Shown in pieces: positions 32,725 through 40,594 of a stretch of DNA of 42,058 nucleotides. This stretch comes from a virus. The translations under genes and the position numbers were made by a program. The DNA lies in the IMG/VR virus record IMGVR_UViG_3300020419_000030, positions 1 through 42,058 of that record; one strand, written 5' to 3'. Within the stretch, counting starts at the first letter, position 1; each line of letters opens with the position of its first letter. Under the pieces are notes generated by a model. The model was given only the letters and a program-made list of their open reading frames with translations. It was not told the DNA's origin and did no database searches.

Positions 32725-33037
32725 AGACCGTCAAGGCAATAAGATCATCAATGTCGATACATCTCTAAAAAGTGATGTCGGTGAATTATTACAAAAGAAT
32801 ACTCAGGAAGTACCTCAGTCATTTCTAGATGACCTAAAACACCAAAGAAACGAAAGCACTAAGAAAAGAGAGGGAAACTTTATGCGAGTTGCCTCTATCC
32901 CTACAGTTGTTATCGAGAAGTGGCGTAGAGAGGGTTTTGATATTTACTCCGATAAAAACATCACCGGACAAGAGATTGTCAAAAGACTAAAGAGCGAAAA
33001 CCTAGACGCTTTCCTAACTACCGATAAGAGGATTTAA
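32711..33037 (+). CDS. Conserved virion-associated hypothetical protein (108 aa)
   Basis: ATG 32711 is chosen over 32684, which lies further inside the preceding gene, because the product then begins MKYDKDRQGNKIINVDTSL and GAGAG lies upstream. The C-terminal half (RVASIPTVVIEKWRREGFDI, EIVKRLKSENLDAFLTT) recalls a small conserved phage protein often encoded just after the capsid gene (from memory). It overlaps the adaptor start by one base (TAATG). Function unknown, probably structural or assembly-related. Confidence 0.75.
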   Translation: MKYDKDRQGNKIINVDTSLKSDVGELLQKNTQEVPQSFLDDLKHQRNESTKKREGNFMRVASIPTVVIEKWRREGFDIYSDKNITGQEIVKRLKSENLDAFLTTDKRI

Positions 33038-33678
33038 TGAATTACGGAACTCTAAAAACTCATTTCAATAACTTGTTAAATAGAAGTGACATTACCACAG
33101 ATTTAACAGAGAAGTTCATTGATATGGGTCAAGGTCGTGTTCAGAGACAGTTAAGAACACCAATGCAAGAAAAGCTACAAACTTACACGATCTCAGGACA
33201 AACTGCTTATTTAACCTTACCTATAGATTTTATTGAGACTATAAGCATTCACTACGGTAATAATGAGCTAAGTCGAGTTCCAATGTCTAAATTTAGATCT
33301 TTGAATGCCGGTAATTACTCAGGTAACCCAACTAATTATACAAGACAGCAAGAGAAGATTTACCTCTTCCCTCAGCCGTCTTCAGGAACTTTCAATATCT
33401 ACTACTATGCCGAGTTTGATACGATGTCTAGTGATAGCGATGAGAACACCTTAGCTAAAGTAGCTCCTGATTTATTGATTTACTCAGCTTTAACCTACGC
33501 TGCTGATTATTATTTAGATGAAAGAAATGAGTTATTTGAAACTAAATTCAATCAATTCATGCTTGAGGTTCAGGAACAAGCTAATGATCAAGAGACTAAT
33601 GGTGGCGTTCAGGCAATCCAACCATCCATGACATACACAGATTATCAGGATAGCTACTCAAGTAGTTCAACCACATAA
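33037..33678 (+). CDS. Head-tail adaptor protein (213 aa)
   Basis: The product starts MNYGTLKTHFNNLLNRSD and contains EKFIDMGQGRVQRQLRTPMQE, YLTLPIDFIETISIHY, QQEKIYLFPQP and a helical segment SALTYAADYYLDERNELFE. This matches the adaptor or gatekeeper proteins of SU10/HMO-2011-like podoviruses, functionally comparable to T7 gp11 or P22 gp4, which form a ring under the portal. The serine-rich tail is probably flexible. Confidence 0.8.
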   Translation: MNYGTLKTHFNNLLNRSDITTDLTEKFIDMGQGRVQRQLRTPMQEKLQTYTISGQTAYLTLPIDFIETISIHYGNNELSRVPMSKFRSLNAGNYSGNPTNYTRQQEKIYLFPQPSSGTFNIYYYAEFDTMSSDSDENTLAKVAPDLLIYSALTYAADYYLDERNELFETKFNQFMLEVQEQANDQETNGGVQAIQPSMTYTDYQDSYSSSSTT

Positions 33679-33687
33679 GGAATAAGA

Positions 33688-34563
33688 ATGGCATCAACTT
33701 CGTTTTTTAAAACTTCAGGAACTAGTGCAAGTGTTCAGTCTACAATCGGAACGGCAGTTACTGATGCTCAAACGGCTAAGACACAAGCTGAAACAGCAGC
33801 TACCTCAGCTCAATCTTCAGCATCGGCAGCTTCTACCTCAGCTAATAACGCCAGTGCCTCAGCTACTACATCGAATAATAATTTAAGTGCTGCTCAAACT
33901 GCTCAAACTGGAGCCGAAACTGCGAAGACTGCTGCTGAAACAGCGTTAGCCTCGGCTACTACTCAAGCTACTAATAGTGGTAACTCAGCTACAGCAAGTG
34001 CCTCAAGTGCCACTGCCTCGGCAGCTTCTGCTGTAACGTCATCTAATTATGCTATTAAAGTGGATGCTGTAGTTCCAAGTACATCAGATTATTCTGCTAA
34101 AGCTTGGGCGATTAACACCGTTGTTGATTCCTCAGGTGGAGGCTCAAGTAAATCTTGGGCAACAAAGGCAAGTTCCCCTGATGGCACAGAACACTCAGCT
34201 AAAACTTATGCAGTAAGTGGCTCAACATTAAATGCCGGATCAGCAAAGAACTGGGCATTAGGTGGTGGTGATAGCTTTGCCACGTCAACAACAATAGGGA
34301 ATACCGGTGAAAGGTCAGCTAAATACTATGCAGAACAAGCTGCCTCTTCAGCGTCAAGTGCCTCAGGAAGTTTAACAGCGTTTCAAGCTATATATTTAGG
34401 GTCAGGTAGCTCAGATCCATCATCAGGGCATACAAGTGGTGACATATTTTTTAATACAAATGTTAACAAACTTAAATACTACAACGGCAGTGCTTGGATT
34501 GCTATCGAGGCTGCAACTGGAGTGACCCAAGGACAAGCTCTAGCATTTAGCATCGCATTATAG
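33688..34563 (+). CDS. Ala/Ser/Thr-rich tail fibre protein (291 aa)
   Basis: Residues 15-115 are a low-complexity Ala/Ser/Thr heptad-like region (TAKTQAETAATSAQSSASAA) that would form a long trimeric coiled-coil shaft. The C-terminal part has YSAKAWAINTVVD and HSAKTYAVSGSTLNAGSAKN, then AIYLGSGSSDPSS and YYNGSAWIAIE, typical of marine-phage fibre N-terminal or connector modules. It opens the fibre array and is a candidate backbone for the smaller modules downstream. Confidence 0.8.
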   Translation: MASTSFFKTSGTSASVQSTIGTAVTDAQTAKTQAETAATSAQSSASAASTSANNASASATTSNNNLSAAQTAQTGAETAKTAAETALASATTQATNSGNSATASASSATASAASAVTSSNYAIKVDAVVPSTSDYSAKAWAINTVVDSSGGGSSKSWATKASSPDGTEHSAKTYAVSGSTLNAGSAKNWALGGGDSFATSTTIGNTGERSAKYYAEQAASSASSASGSLTAFQAIYLGSGSSDPSSGHTSGDIFFNTNVNKLKYYNGSAWIAIEAATGVTQGQALAFSIAL

Positions 34564-34575
34564 AAGGAAAATAAG

Positions 34576-34911
34576 ATGGCTCAAAACTTTAGGCAATACA
34601 AATTCAGAAACATAGGAACAGCAGCTCAAGATGCTCCTGATGGTTCTAATTTTAGTACGAATGATACTGTGATAGGTTTGCATTTATGTAATGTTCATGC
34701 AAATCAAATACAAGCCTCAGTATATGTTACTAATGGTGGGAACAACTACTACATCATTAAAAATGTTAATATACCTAGTGGATCTAGTCTACAAGTTCTA
34801 GACGGTGGAGCCAAGATGAATGTCGTGTCAGGTGACCGTTTATACATAATATCGAATACAGCAAGTTCACTGGACGCTTTTGTTTCAGTTGTTCAAGAAA
34901 TATCAACTTAG
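34576..34911 (+). CDS. Small structural protein of the fibre locus (111 aa)
   Basis: A compact beta-rich protein (DTVIGLHLCNVHANQIQASV, YIIKNVNIPSGSSLQVLDG, GDRLYIISNTASSLDAFV) of a kind found in many marine phage virions. The pattern suggests a beta-sandwich that may decorate the tail or capsid. It sits between two fibre genes, with AGAAGGAAAA as the RBS. Confidence 0.75.
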   Translation: MAQNFRQYKFRNIGTAAQDAPDGSNFSTNDTVIGLHLCNVHANQIQASVYVTNGGNNYYIIKNVNIPSGSSLQVLDGGAKMNVVSGDRLYIISNTASSLDAFVSVVQEIST

Positions 34912-34921
34912 GGAACACTAA

Positions 34922-35800
34922 ATGGCATATATAGGGAATAAACCTCGATCTAACTTTACAAGTCTTCTAAAACAAGACTTTAGTAATCAAAGTGGCACAA
35001 GTCTTACCCTTTCTCATGCAGTAGCTAATGTTAATGACATTGCATTGTACATAAACAATGTGAGGCAAGAGCCAACAGAAGCCTATTCTGTAAACGGAAC
35101 AGCAGTTACACTAACTGGTAGTGTCTCAAACTCAGATGATATTTATGTCATATATTTAGCACGAGCAATTCAAACGACTGTTCCTCCAGATGGTAGTGTT
35201 TCAACTGCAAAGTTAGCTGATAGTTCTGTAACTAATGCAAAGATAGCAAACACCACTATAGACCTTACATCAAAGGTAACTAATGTATTGCCAGTTGCTA
35301 ATGGTGGAAGTGGGGTAAGTACAAAAGATGCTTTTTGTTATACTTTCTTAAGTAATGGTAGCACAATGTATATGGACGGTGGAAACTGGGATACTTTCGT
35401 AAATAGTGTTACCAATGCTCATGCTTCAACACCTTACTCAAATAATAGTTTTCAGCCAGATGGCATAGGAAGTAACTTTGACGTTGCTACTGGAATATTT
35501 ACTTGTTCTGTTGCTGGTAGATATTATGTTCATACTCATACAACTTTATATTACCCAAGTTCTGTATCTTCAAGTTATATCGCTTTGGCTTATAGAGCAA
35601 GTTCAAGTGATAGTTGGAACTATGGAGTAAGTGGATATTCTTTATACTACAGCAATGATGCAGCATGGTTAAATGGAGAAGTATCTGGAATATTTGATTT
35701 AGCTGTAGGCAATCAACTATGTGTTTATGGATATTCTCTTAATGCTGGTTCAACAAGTGTTCAGATGAACAATCATAATTTTATGGGGTATATGATATAA
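34922..35800 (+). CDS. Tail fibre with adaptor N-terminus and C1q-like tip (292 aa)
   Basis: N-terminal residues 1-85 (MAYIGNKPRSNFTSLLKQDF, ALYINNVRQEPTEAYSVNGT, DDIYVIYLAR) form a short virion-attachment module related to that in the 154-aa protein at 36576. A linker (DGSVSTAKLADSSVTNAKI) follows. Residues 145-292 (NNSFQPDGIGSNFDVATGIF, SVAGRYYVHTHTTLYY, VGNQLCVYG, HNFMGYMI) have the layout of a C1q/TNF-like trimeric jelly roll, a common receptor-binding tip. The next ATG overlaps its TAA. Confidence 0.8.
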   Translation: MAYIGNKPRSNFTSLLKQDFSNQSGTSLTLSHAVANVNDIALYINNVRQEPTEAYSVNGTAVTLTGSVSNSDDIYVIYLARAIQTTVPPDGSVSTAKLADSSVTNAKIANTTIDLTSKVTNVLPVANGGSGVSTKDAFCYTFLSNGSTMYMDGGNWDTFVNSVTNAHASTPYSNNSFQPDGIGSNFDVATGIFTCSVAGRYYVHTHTTLYYPSSVSSSYIALAYRASSSDSWNYGVSGYSLYYSNDAAWLNGEVSGIFDLAVGNQLCVYGYSLNAGSTSVQMNNHNFMGYMI

Positions 35801-36360
35801 TGGCATTAAGTAAGATAAAATCAGCTTCAATAGATTCAGTAGGAACTATAGTATCTTCTAACTTACCTAGTAAATCTATATTACAAGTCGTTACAACTTC
35901 ACCTACATTAAATGGTGTATCAGTTGCTAACAGTTATGCAGTTCACACAAGTGGAACAACATGGACTAGTTATGTTGCTAATGGTTATTATGTAGATATA
36001 ACTCCATCGGCTACAAGCAGTAAAATATTAATCCTAGCAAATCACCCATCATATAATAACACATCAGGTCATACTGTATTTTTTGTGTTCAAAAGAAGTA
36101 TAGATGGTGGCACATATTCAGACCCTACTAACTTTGATTCAAGTCAAACATACGATGCTCAAGGATTTACGAGGGCAAATGTTGGTGGCGATTGGGATTA
36201 TACCACTTATCAAGGATTAGATTCTCCTAATACAACTTCAGCTATTCGTTATGGTTTACATATGAAAACAAGTAGTGGAACTGGTATTGCTGGTTGGTCA
36301 AATTCAAGTTTTGCTAACCATAACATATCAATGATTACAGCTATGGAGATTAAGGGTTAA
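35800..36360 (+). CDS. Small fibre-tip module, paralogue set A (186 aa)
   Basis: It starts MALSKIKSASIDSVGTIVSS. Shared features with the products at 37539 and 38599: a central D/TITPSxTSSK strand (here VDITPSATSSKILILANH), an LDSPNTTSAIRYG segment, and an ending MITAMEIKG. The three are 160-190 aa and diverge between these anchors, as expected for receptor-binding modules. TAATG overlap links it to both neighbours. Confidence 0.78.
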   Translation: MALSKIKSASIDSVGTIVSSNLPSKSILQVVTTSPTLNGVSVANSYAVHTSGTTWTSYVANGYYVDITPSATSSKILILANHPSYNNTSGHTVFFVFKRSIDGGTYSDPTNFDSSQTYDAQGFTRANVGGDWDYTTYQGLDSPNTTSAIRYGLHMKTSSGTGIAGWSNSSFANHNISMITAMEIKG

Positions 36361-36572
36361 TGAAAAAAGAAGATATTGAATTATTGAAATTAAGAGATGA
36401 TAGAAATGCTTTATTAAGAGGCTCTGATTGGGTTGTAATTAAAGCATTAGAAAACAGTTCAACTGTAACATCAGCATGGAAAACATATAGACAAGAATTA
36501 AGAGATATAACCAAAACATTTAAGTCAATGAGTGATAAAGACTTTAAATTTCCAACAAAACCAACGGAGTAA
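36360..36572 (+). CDS. Tail-fibre assembly chaperone-like protein (70 aa)
   Basis: The pattern LRDDRNALLRGSDWVVIKAL, then WKTYRQELRDI resembles phage tail-assembly-chaperone-type proteins (PF16778-like: R-N-xLL-x-SDW ... W-x-x-YRQxLRD). Such proteins help fold or attach fibres and are found beside fibre genes. It overlaps the previous stop by one base. AT-rich. Confidence 0.75.
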   Translation: MKKEDIELLKLRDDRNALLRGSDWVVIKALENSSTVTSAWKTYRQELRDITKTFKSMSDKDFKFPTKPTE

Positions 36573-36575
36573 ACT

Positions 36576-37040
36576 ATGCCCTATATAGGCACTGAGCCGG
36601 TTCATGGTGAGTACATAAAGCTCGATGCGATAAGCGTTTCGGCAACTACCACCTTCAACTTAACTAAAGGAAGTGCAGCTTTTGCTCCGGCAACTACTGA
36701 GCAATGCATTGTTAGCGTGAACGGTGTAATTCAAAACCCTAATACTAGTTTTGGTATAGTAGGGTCTACAATAGTATTTACAGATCCCCTTAATGCCAGT
36801 GATGTCATTGACTTCATAGTCGTCATGGGTGGTGATGCTATTAACACTGGAACACCTTCAGAGGGAGCTGTTCAAGCCTCTCACCTATCGAGTAATATAT
36901 ACCGTGATGGTATAAGAGTTAACCCCTCAGCGTTAACGACCAATACCACAATTGCCTCATCAGATAGAGCTTTTGTAGCTGGTGATTTCAGCGTTGGGAA
37001 CTTCACATTAACAGTAAATGGAGTATTAACAGTTGTCTAA
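36576..37040 (+). CDS. Fibre attachment module protein (154 aa)
   Basis: It begins MPYIGTEPVHGEYIKLDAIS. The region CIVSVNGVIQNPNTSFGIVG, TIVFTDPLNASDVIDFIVVM is the same type of attachment domain as the N-terminus of the 34922 fibre (both have a P-x-E/T-x-Y/F, G-T/S-x-V, S/A-D-D/V-I series). It lacks a tip domain and ends ATLTVNG-type beta repeats, so it may be a connector on which downstream modules assemble. Confidence 0.75.
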   Translation: MPYIGTEPVHGEYIKLDAISVSATTTFNLTKGSAAFAPATTEQCIVSVNGVIQNPNTSFGIVGSTIVFTDPLNASDVIDFIVVMGGDAINTGTPSEGAVQASHLSSNIYRDGIRVNPSALTTNTTIASSDRAFVAGDFSVGNFTLTVNGVLTVV

Positions 37041-37542
37041 AATATATGTAGATCAAATAGAGCCAAAGACAAGTGGTGGTAATATTAGTATTACTAATGC
37101 TAGTTTAGTAACTCCAGATATGCCCATTATTAAATTAAATGCTTCTGGCGATCAAGGAAGTTTAACTGGTAGTACATGGCATAATATAGCATTACAAACT
37201 GCTACTATAGATACTCATGGTTTAAAAGACGGAGATGGATTTACTGTAACAGCCGATACTGCTGGTTATTGGGTAATACAAGCCCATTTCAGAATAAACA
37301 ATTATGGTTCTTGGCGACAAATTGTTCAGCTTACTAAAAATGGTGTTGCTGGTATGCAAATGGAAATAGCAGCTTACTCTGATAGTGGTTCAGAAAACAA
37401 ATCTAGTATTTTATACAATATGCAACAGTTAGTTGCTGGAGATACAATGACAATAAAATTTTATCATGCAACTAACGGAACATTAACAAGTCATCACGCT
37501 AATGATGGTGTGTTTTTAATGGGCTGGAGGTTAAGACCATGA
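37033..37542 (+). CDS. Small fibre-tip module, C1q-like set B (169 aa)
   Basis: The start is TTG 37033, overlapping the previous gene; GGAG lies about 10 nt upstream. N-terminal peptide MSKIYVDQIEPKTSGGNISI is of the same kind as those at 37539 and 38039. The body (GDGFTVTADTAGYWVIQAHF, RQIVQLTKNGVAGMQ, LVAGDTMTIKFYHATNG, FLMGWRL) has a C1q/TNF-like layout. Probably a trimeric receptor-binding tip. Confidence 0.75.
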   Translation: MSKIYVDQIEPKTSGGNISITNASLVTPDMPIIKLNASGDQGSLTGSTWHNIALQTATIDTHGLKDGDGFTVTADTAGYWVIQAHFRINNYGSWRQIVQLTKNGVAGMQMEIAAYSDSGSENKSSILYNMQQLVAGDTMTIKFYHATNGTLTSHHANDGVFLMGWRLRP

Positions 37543-38039
37543 GTGGAATAATACAAGCAACGAATGTTCAAACGGACAATATTAAGAACACAAGTGGTAC
37601 TGCTTACCACTTTATTAAACAAGTTGTCCAACCAGCAAAACTTTCAAACACTGGTTCAAGTACAAATACAACTCCTACTGGTAATGCTACATGGAGTGAT
37701 ACTGGTTTAACAGCCACAATAACACCTAGTTCAACTTCAAGTAAGGTACTAATCTTCTGTAATGGTTTATTTCATATGAGAAGAAATGAAGAAATTAGAT
37801 ATAGATTTATGAGAGGTACTACAGCTATTTTGACAATGTGTGGTTATGAAGAAACAGGAGATGGCTTTCACACAATGACTGCACCATCTGGATATATGGA
37901 TTCTCCAAACACTACGAGTGCAACAACATATAAACTACAGTTTTATGCACAAGGAGAATACGCCTCAATGAGATTTAACTATAGTGGCACTTCTTCACTT
38001 GGCGAAGCATCAATAACTTTATTAGAGGTGGCTGGGTAA
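37539..38039 (+). CDS. Small fibre-tip module, paralogue set A (166 aa)
   Basis: Begins MSGIIQATNVQTDNIKNTSG. Set A anchors are present: LTATITPSSTSSKVLIFCNG, MDSPNTTSATTYKLQFYAQG and ASITLLEVAG. ATGA overlap with the gene before and TAATG overlap with the gene after. Likely a fibre tip; divergence from its two paralogues is concentrated between the anchors. Confidence 0.78.
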   Translation: MSGIIQATNVQTDNIKNTSGTAYHFIKQVVQPAKLSNTGSSTNTTPTGNATWSDTGLTATITPSSTSSKVLIFCNGLFHMRRNEEIRYRFMRGTTAILTMCGYEETGDGFHTMTAPSGYMDSPNTTSATTYKLQFYAQGEYASMRFNYSGTSSLGEASITLLEVAG

Positions 38040-38590
38040 TGACAAGTATAATAAAAGTAAACAATATTCAAAGTAGTTCTGGTAATGCCGCTATGGGTAT
38101 TGAGAGTTCTGGAAGTGTGAAAACATTTAAAAGACCACAAGTTCATCTTATGAATAATCAAACACCTAATACTTATACTGTAGCAAATAATGATTTTTCT
38201 AATGGTGGAAATCTTGCTTTACTCACCAATTCAACAGCAGTTGATTTCACATACGATGCTCATGGTGCGATGACACCAACTCATGCTGGACTATATTATA
38301 TCTATGGAAAAACATATCTCTATTTTAATTCTACTTCTGGAAGTGCCACTCTTTCTGCTTATAAAGGTGGTACTGGTTCTGCTCCTTATGACAGTCAAGG
38401 TACATACTTTGCAAATTTAGAAACATTTGAATGGGATGGAACTCCATCAAGTGGAAGAATAGATAAAGAATTGTGTGGCTTTCATGTGGAATATATTACT
38501 GCTGGGCAAAGAATTCATTTAAAAGTAACTAGTGGCGACTATTATTTAAGTAGTCATTATCATGCTTGTGGAATGATTAAGTTAGATTAG
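38039..38590 (+). CDS. Small fibre-tip module, C1q-like set B (183 aa)
   Basis: The N-terminus MTSIIKVNNIQSSSGNAAMG resembles that of the previous two genes. The body (VDFTYDAHGAMTPTHAGLYY, IYGKTYLYFNSTSGSA, FHVEYITAGQRIHLKVTSGD) follows the C1q/TNF-like scheme. The segment YYLSSHYHACGMIKLD closes the last strand. Strongly AT-rich. Probably a receptor-binding tip. Confidence 0.76.
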   Translation: MTSIIKVNNIQSSSGNAAMGIESSGSVKTFKRPQVHLMNNQTPNTYTVANNDFSNGGNLALLTNSTAVDFTYDAHGAMTPTHAGLYYIYGKTYLYFNSTSGSATLSAYKGGTGSAPYDSQGTYFANLETFEWDGTPSSGRIDKELCGFHVEYITAGQRIHLKVTSGDYYLSSHYHACGMIKLD

Positions 38591-38598
38591 GAAAAATT

Positions 38599-39093
38599 AT
38601 GGGATTAACAAAATTAAATTCATTAAGTATGCCTACTGGTAGTGTAGTGCAAGTAAAGCAAACTGTTTTAAATACGACAGCTTCTTTTACAACAGTTAAT
38701 TCTTTTACAGATATAACTGGTATGTCTGTAGCTATAACACCATCATCTTCATCAAATAAAGTTTTTTGTTCGGTTACCCTTCATGGTGTGAACGTAAATT
38801 CAAATACTTATTTAAGATTATTAAGAGGGTCAACTGCTATTGGAACTGGAGCTTCATCTAGTAGTAGGTCATCAGTTAATTCAAGCAATTTATTTTTAGT
38901 CGGTACAAATAACATGGTCGAAACCCATTTTGAGTTTCTTGATAGTCCATCAACAACAAGTGCAACAACATATAAAGTGCAATATATAACTGATACTGCT
39001 TCATTATTAGTAAATAGAACTTCTGGAGATGGAGATGCTTTATATACTGGTCGTACATCTTCAACAATAACAGTTATGGAGATTAAAGGCTGA
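38599..39093 (+). CDS. Small fibre-tip module, paralogue set A (164 aa)
   Basis: Begins MGLTKLNSLSMPTGSVVQVK. Set A anchors: MSVAITPSSSSNKVFCSVTL, LDSPSTTSATTYKVQYITDT and STITVMEIKG. It is the last member of the fibre array; the following lysis region begins with a TGATG overlap. Confidence 0.78.
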   Translation: MGLTKLNSLSMPTGSVVQVKQTVLNTTASFTTVNSFTDITGMSVAITPSSSSNKVFCSVTLHGVNVNSNTYLRLLRGSTAIGTGASSSSRSSVNSSNLFLVGTNNMVETHFEFLDSPSTTSATTYKVQYITDTASLLVNRTSGDGDALYTGRTSSTITVMEIKG

Positions 39094-39287
39094 TGAAGAT
39101 GTCCATGAAACCTGAACTTCAAGTACAAATGGAACTAGATGCCCATGAAAAAGAGTGTGCCTTGAGATACGAACAAGTGAATGAAAAGTTAGCTCAACTA
39201 GATAAACGACTATGGAGATTAGAGGCAATGCTAATGGCAAGTACAATTACTGTTATAGCATTGATGATATCCATAATAATGAAGTGA
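39093..39287 (+). CDS. Small coiled-coil plus membrane-anchor protein, XhlA/holin-accessory-like (64 aa)
   Basis: Residues 8-45 are charged and helical (LDAHEKECALRYEQVNEKLA, QLDKRLWRLEAML); 47-63 form a single membrane segment (MASTITVIALMISIIM). This N-in coiled coil plus C-terminal anchor layout matches XhlA-type accessory lysis proteins. Coupled to neighbours by overlaps at both ends. The role in lysis is inferred from architecture and position. Confidence 0.75.
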   Translation: MKMSMKPELQVQMELDAHEKECALRYEQVNEKLAQLDKRLWRLEAMLMASTITVIALMISIIMK

Positions 39288-39478
39288 TGTTTGTTTTTGC
39301 CTTAGTAACTTTGCTAGGCACTCAAGTTATATCCACTGAATATTTCAATGATATTAACCGATGCCTATACTTTGCTGAACGCTTAAATAAACAACCACCA
39401 ATACCAACTAAAATAGATAAGGAGAGAGCAACCGTAAGGATTACAGCTTACTGTAAACCTACTAAATTAAGGAAATAA
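39287..39478 (+). CDS. Small secreted or membrane protein (63 aa)
   Basis: ATG 39287 overlaps the preceding stop (TGATG) and gives MFVFALVTLLGTQVISTEYF, a hydrophobic start resembling a signal segment; the upstream ATG at 39212 would place it inside the previous gene. Two cysteines (NRCLYFAERL, TAYCKP) could form a disulphide. Layout resembles the 68-aa product at 14335. Function unknown. Confidence 0.7.
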   Translation: MFVFALVTLLGTQVISTEYFNDINRCLYFAERLNKQPPIPTKIDKERATVRITAYCKPTKLRK

Positions 39479-39481
39479 TGA

Positions 39482-39925
39482 ATGTTAGCTGAATTAGCTG
39501 CTGCAAATGCTGCCTTTAGTGTTATTAAAAGTTTCGTTTCAAACGGAAAAGAATTAGCTAGTTGTGGCAAACAGATCTCCGACTTTGTCTTCGCAAAGGA
39601 ACAAATAGAGAAGAAAGCTAGTAAGAAAAAAGCTAAGGGTTTAGGTGGGTCAGATTTAGAAGAGTTTATGGCTTTGGAGAAAATTAAAGAACAAGAGAAA
39701 CAACTTAAAGAGATTATGATCTACGCTGGTAGAGCTGGTTTATGGCAAGATTGGCAGAGATTTCAAGCTGAGGCTCGTAAGTCTAGACGCTATGCAGAAA
39801 AGATGGCTCAAAAGCAAAGGGAAGAAATGCTAGAGATAGCCGGTTGGATTTTTGGAGCTGTGGTATTCATCGGTGTGACTATAGGCGTAGTCTATGGTTT
39901 AGCAAAATGGGTAGGTAAGATATAG
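39482..39925 (+). CDS. Conserved marine-podovirus protein with C-terminal membrane segment (147 aa)
   Basis: The sequence (NAAFSVIKSFVSNGKELASC, GLGGSDLEEFMALEKIKEQE, MIYAGRAGLWQDWQRFQAEA) recalls a protein found near the lysis genes of many marine T7-like phages (from memory). Residues 120-145 (AGWIFGAVVFIGVTIGVVYG) form a transmembrane helix; the rest is highly charged and helical. It may be a membrane-bound lysis or virion accessory protein. Function has not been established to my knowledge. Confidence 0.8.
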   Translation: MLAELAAANAAFSVIKSFVSNGKELASCGKQISDFVFAKEQIEKKASKKKAKGLGGSDLEEFMALEKIKEQEKQLKEIMIYAGRAGLWQDWQRFQAEARKSRRYAEKMAQKQREEMLEIAGWIFGAVVFIGVTIGVVYGLAKWVGKI

Positions 39926-40200
39926 ATGTTTTAACAATTAAGACATCCTCAAGGCTCAAGATAATCATCCCACTAAATGGAAAACCACTACGATTATTAA
40001 CTGCCGATACAATTGAAGCTCTTAACAAGAAACTCAATAACCCAATTCGTAAACAAGAAAAACGAAATGAATACCTTAAGAAAAGGAAACTCCAAGAAAA
40101 GGTTAAATACCTTGAATTACAACAAAAGCTAGAAAGAGAGAAAGAAAACAATGGATCTAGAAAGAGTAAAAAGTCAAATAAAGCATCACGAAGGGTATAG
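39925..40200 (+). pseudogene. 91-codon coding frame without a usable start (one base out of frame with ATG)
   Basis: From 39925 the frame reads DVLTIKTSSRLKIIIPLNGK, then PLRLLTADTIEALNKKLNNP, a basic helical stretch (RKQEKRNEYLKKRKLQEKVK) and a stop at 40198. It looks like real protein but has no ATG, GTG or TTG. An ATG at 39926 follows the preceding stop, yet runs ATG-TTT-TAA. One extra T in the TTTT run (39929-39932) would join that ATG to the long frame. It may be a frameshifted gene, a sequence error, or start at ATT 39937. It overlaps the lysozyme gene by 50 nt. Confidence 0.65.
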
Positions 40201-40594
40201 GGATACTGTATATAAGGACAGCCTCGGCTATAGGACGATAGGCTACGGACATTTATGCCTTCCTGAAGATCAGTATAAGGATGATGTCGCCTACCCTCAT
40301 GATGTCCTAGAGAAACAATTTGAAGACGACTTCGATGTCTGTGTTATTGATGTACAGCATAATATAAGTTTCTTTCAAGATCTTCCACCGGCAGCTCAAG
40401 AAGCCTTGGTTAATCTTAGCTATAATATGGGCATAAAACGGCTCCTACAGTTCAAGAAAACTCTAAAGCACCTGAGAGAAGGTAGCTTTGTTAAAGCCTC
40501 TGAGGAGCTTTTAGATAGCCGTTATGCGAGGCAAGTAGGTAAAAGAAGTAATGAAGTAGCTGATATGATTGCTAGTTGCGAGGTTCCGGCATGA
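40151..40594 (+). CDS. Endolysin, T4-type lysozyme (GH24)
   Basis: The 147-aa muramidase carries the T4 lysozyme catalytic set: E14 in HHEGYRD, D23 in YKDSLGY and T29 in RTIGYGH. The second lobe has LPPAAQEALVNLSYNMGIKR and RYARQVGKRSNEVADMI. No signal peptide is present, so export needs a holin, likely the next gene. It would cleave host peptidoglycan at the end of infection. Coupled to the holin by ATGA. Confidence 0.95.
   Translation: MDLERVKSQIKHHEGYRDTVYKDSLGYRTIGYGHLCLPEDQYKDDVAYPHDVLEKQFEDDFDVCVIDVQHNISFFQDLPPAAQEALVNLSYNMGIKRLLQFKKTLKHLREGSFVKASEELLDSRYARQVGKRSNEVADMIASCEVPA

Noticed and set aside
33740-34040. Repetitive Ala/Ser/Thr codons as a repeat array or CRISPR
   Set aside because: The repetition is of amino acids in a coiled-coil fibre shaft; there are no regular spacers or constant repeat units.
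39926-39934. Programmed -1 frameshift at ATG-TTT-TAA
   Set aside because: The sequence GTTTTAAC is not a standard slippery heptamer, slippage would need mispairing at GTT, and only one codon precedes the stop. A deletion or a sequence error is simpler.
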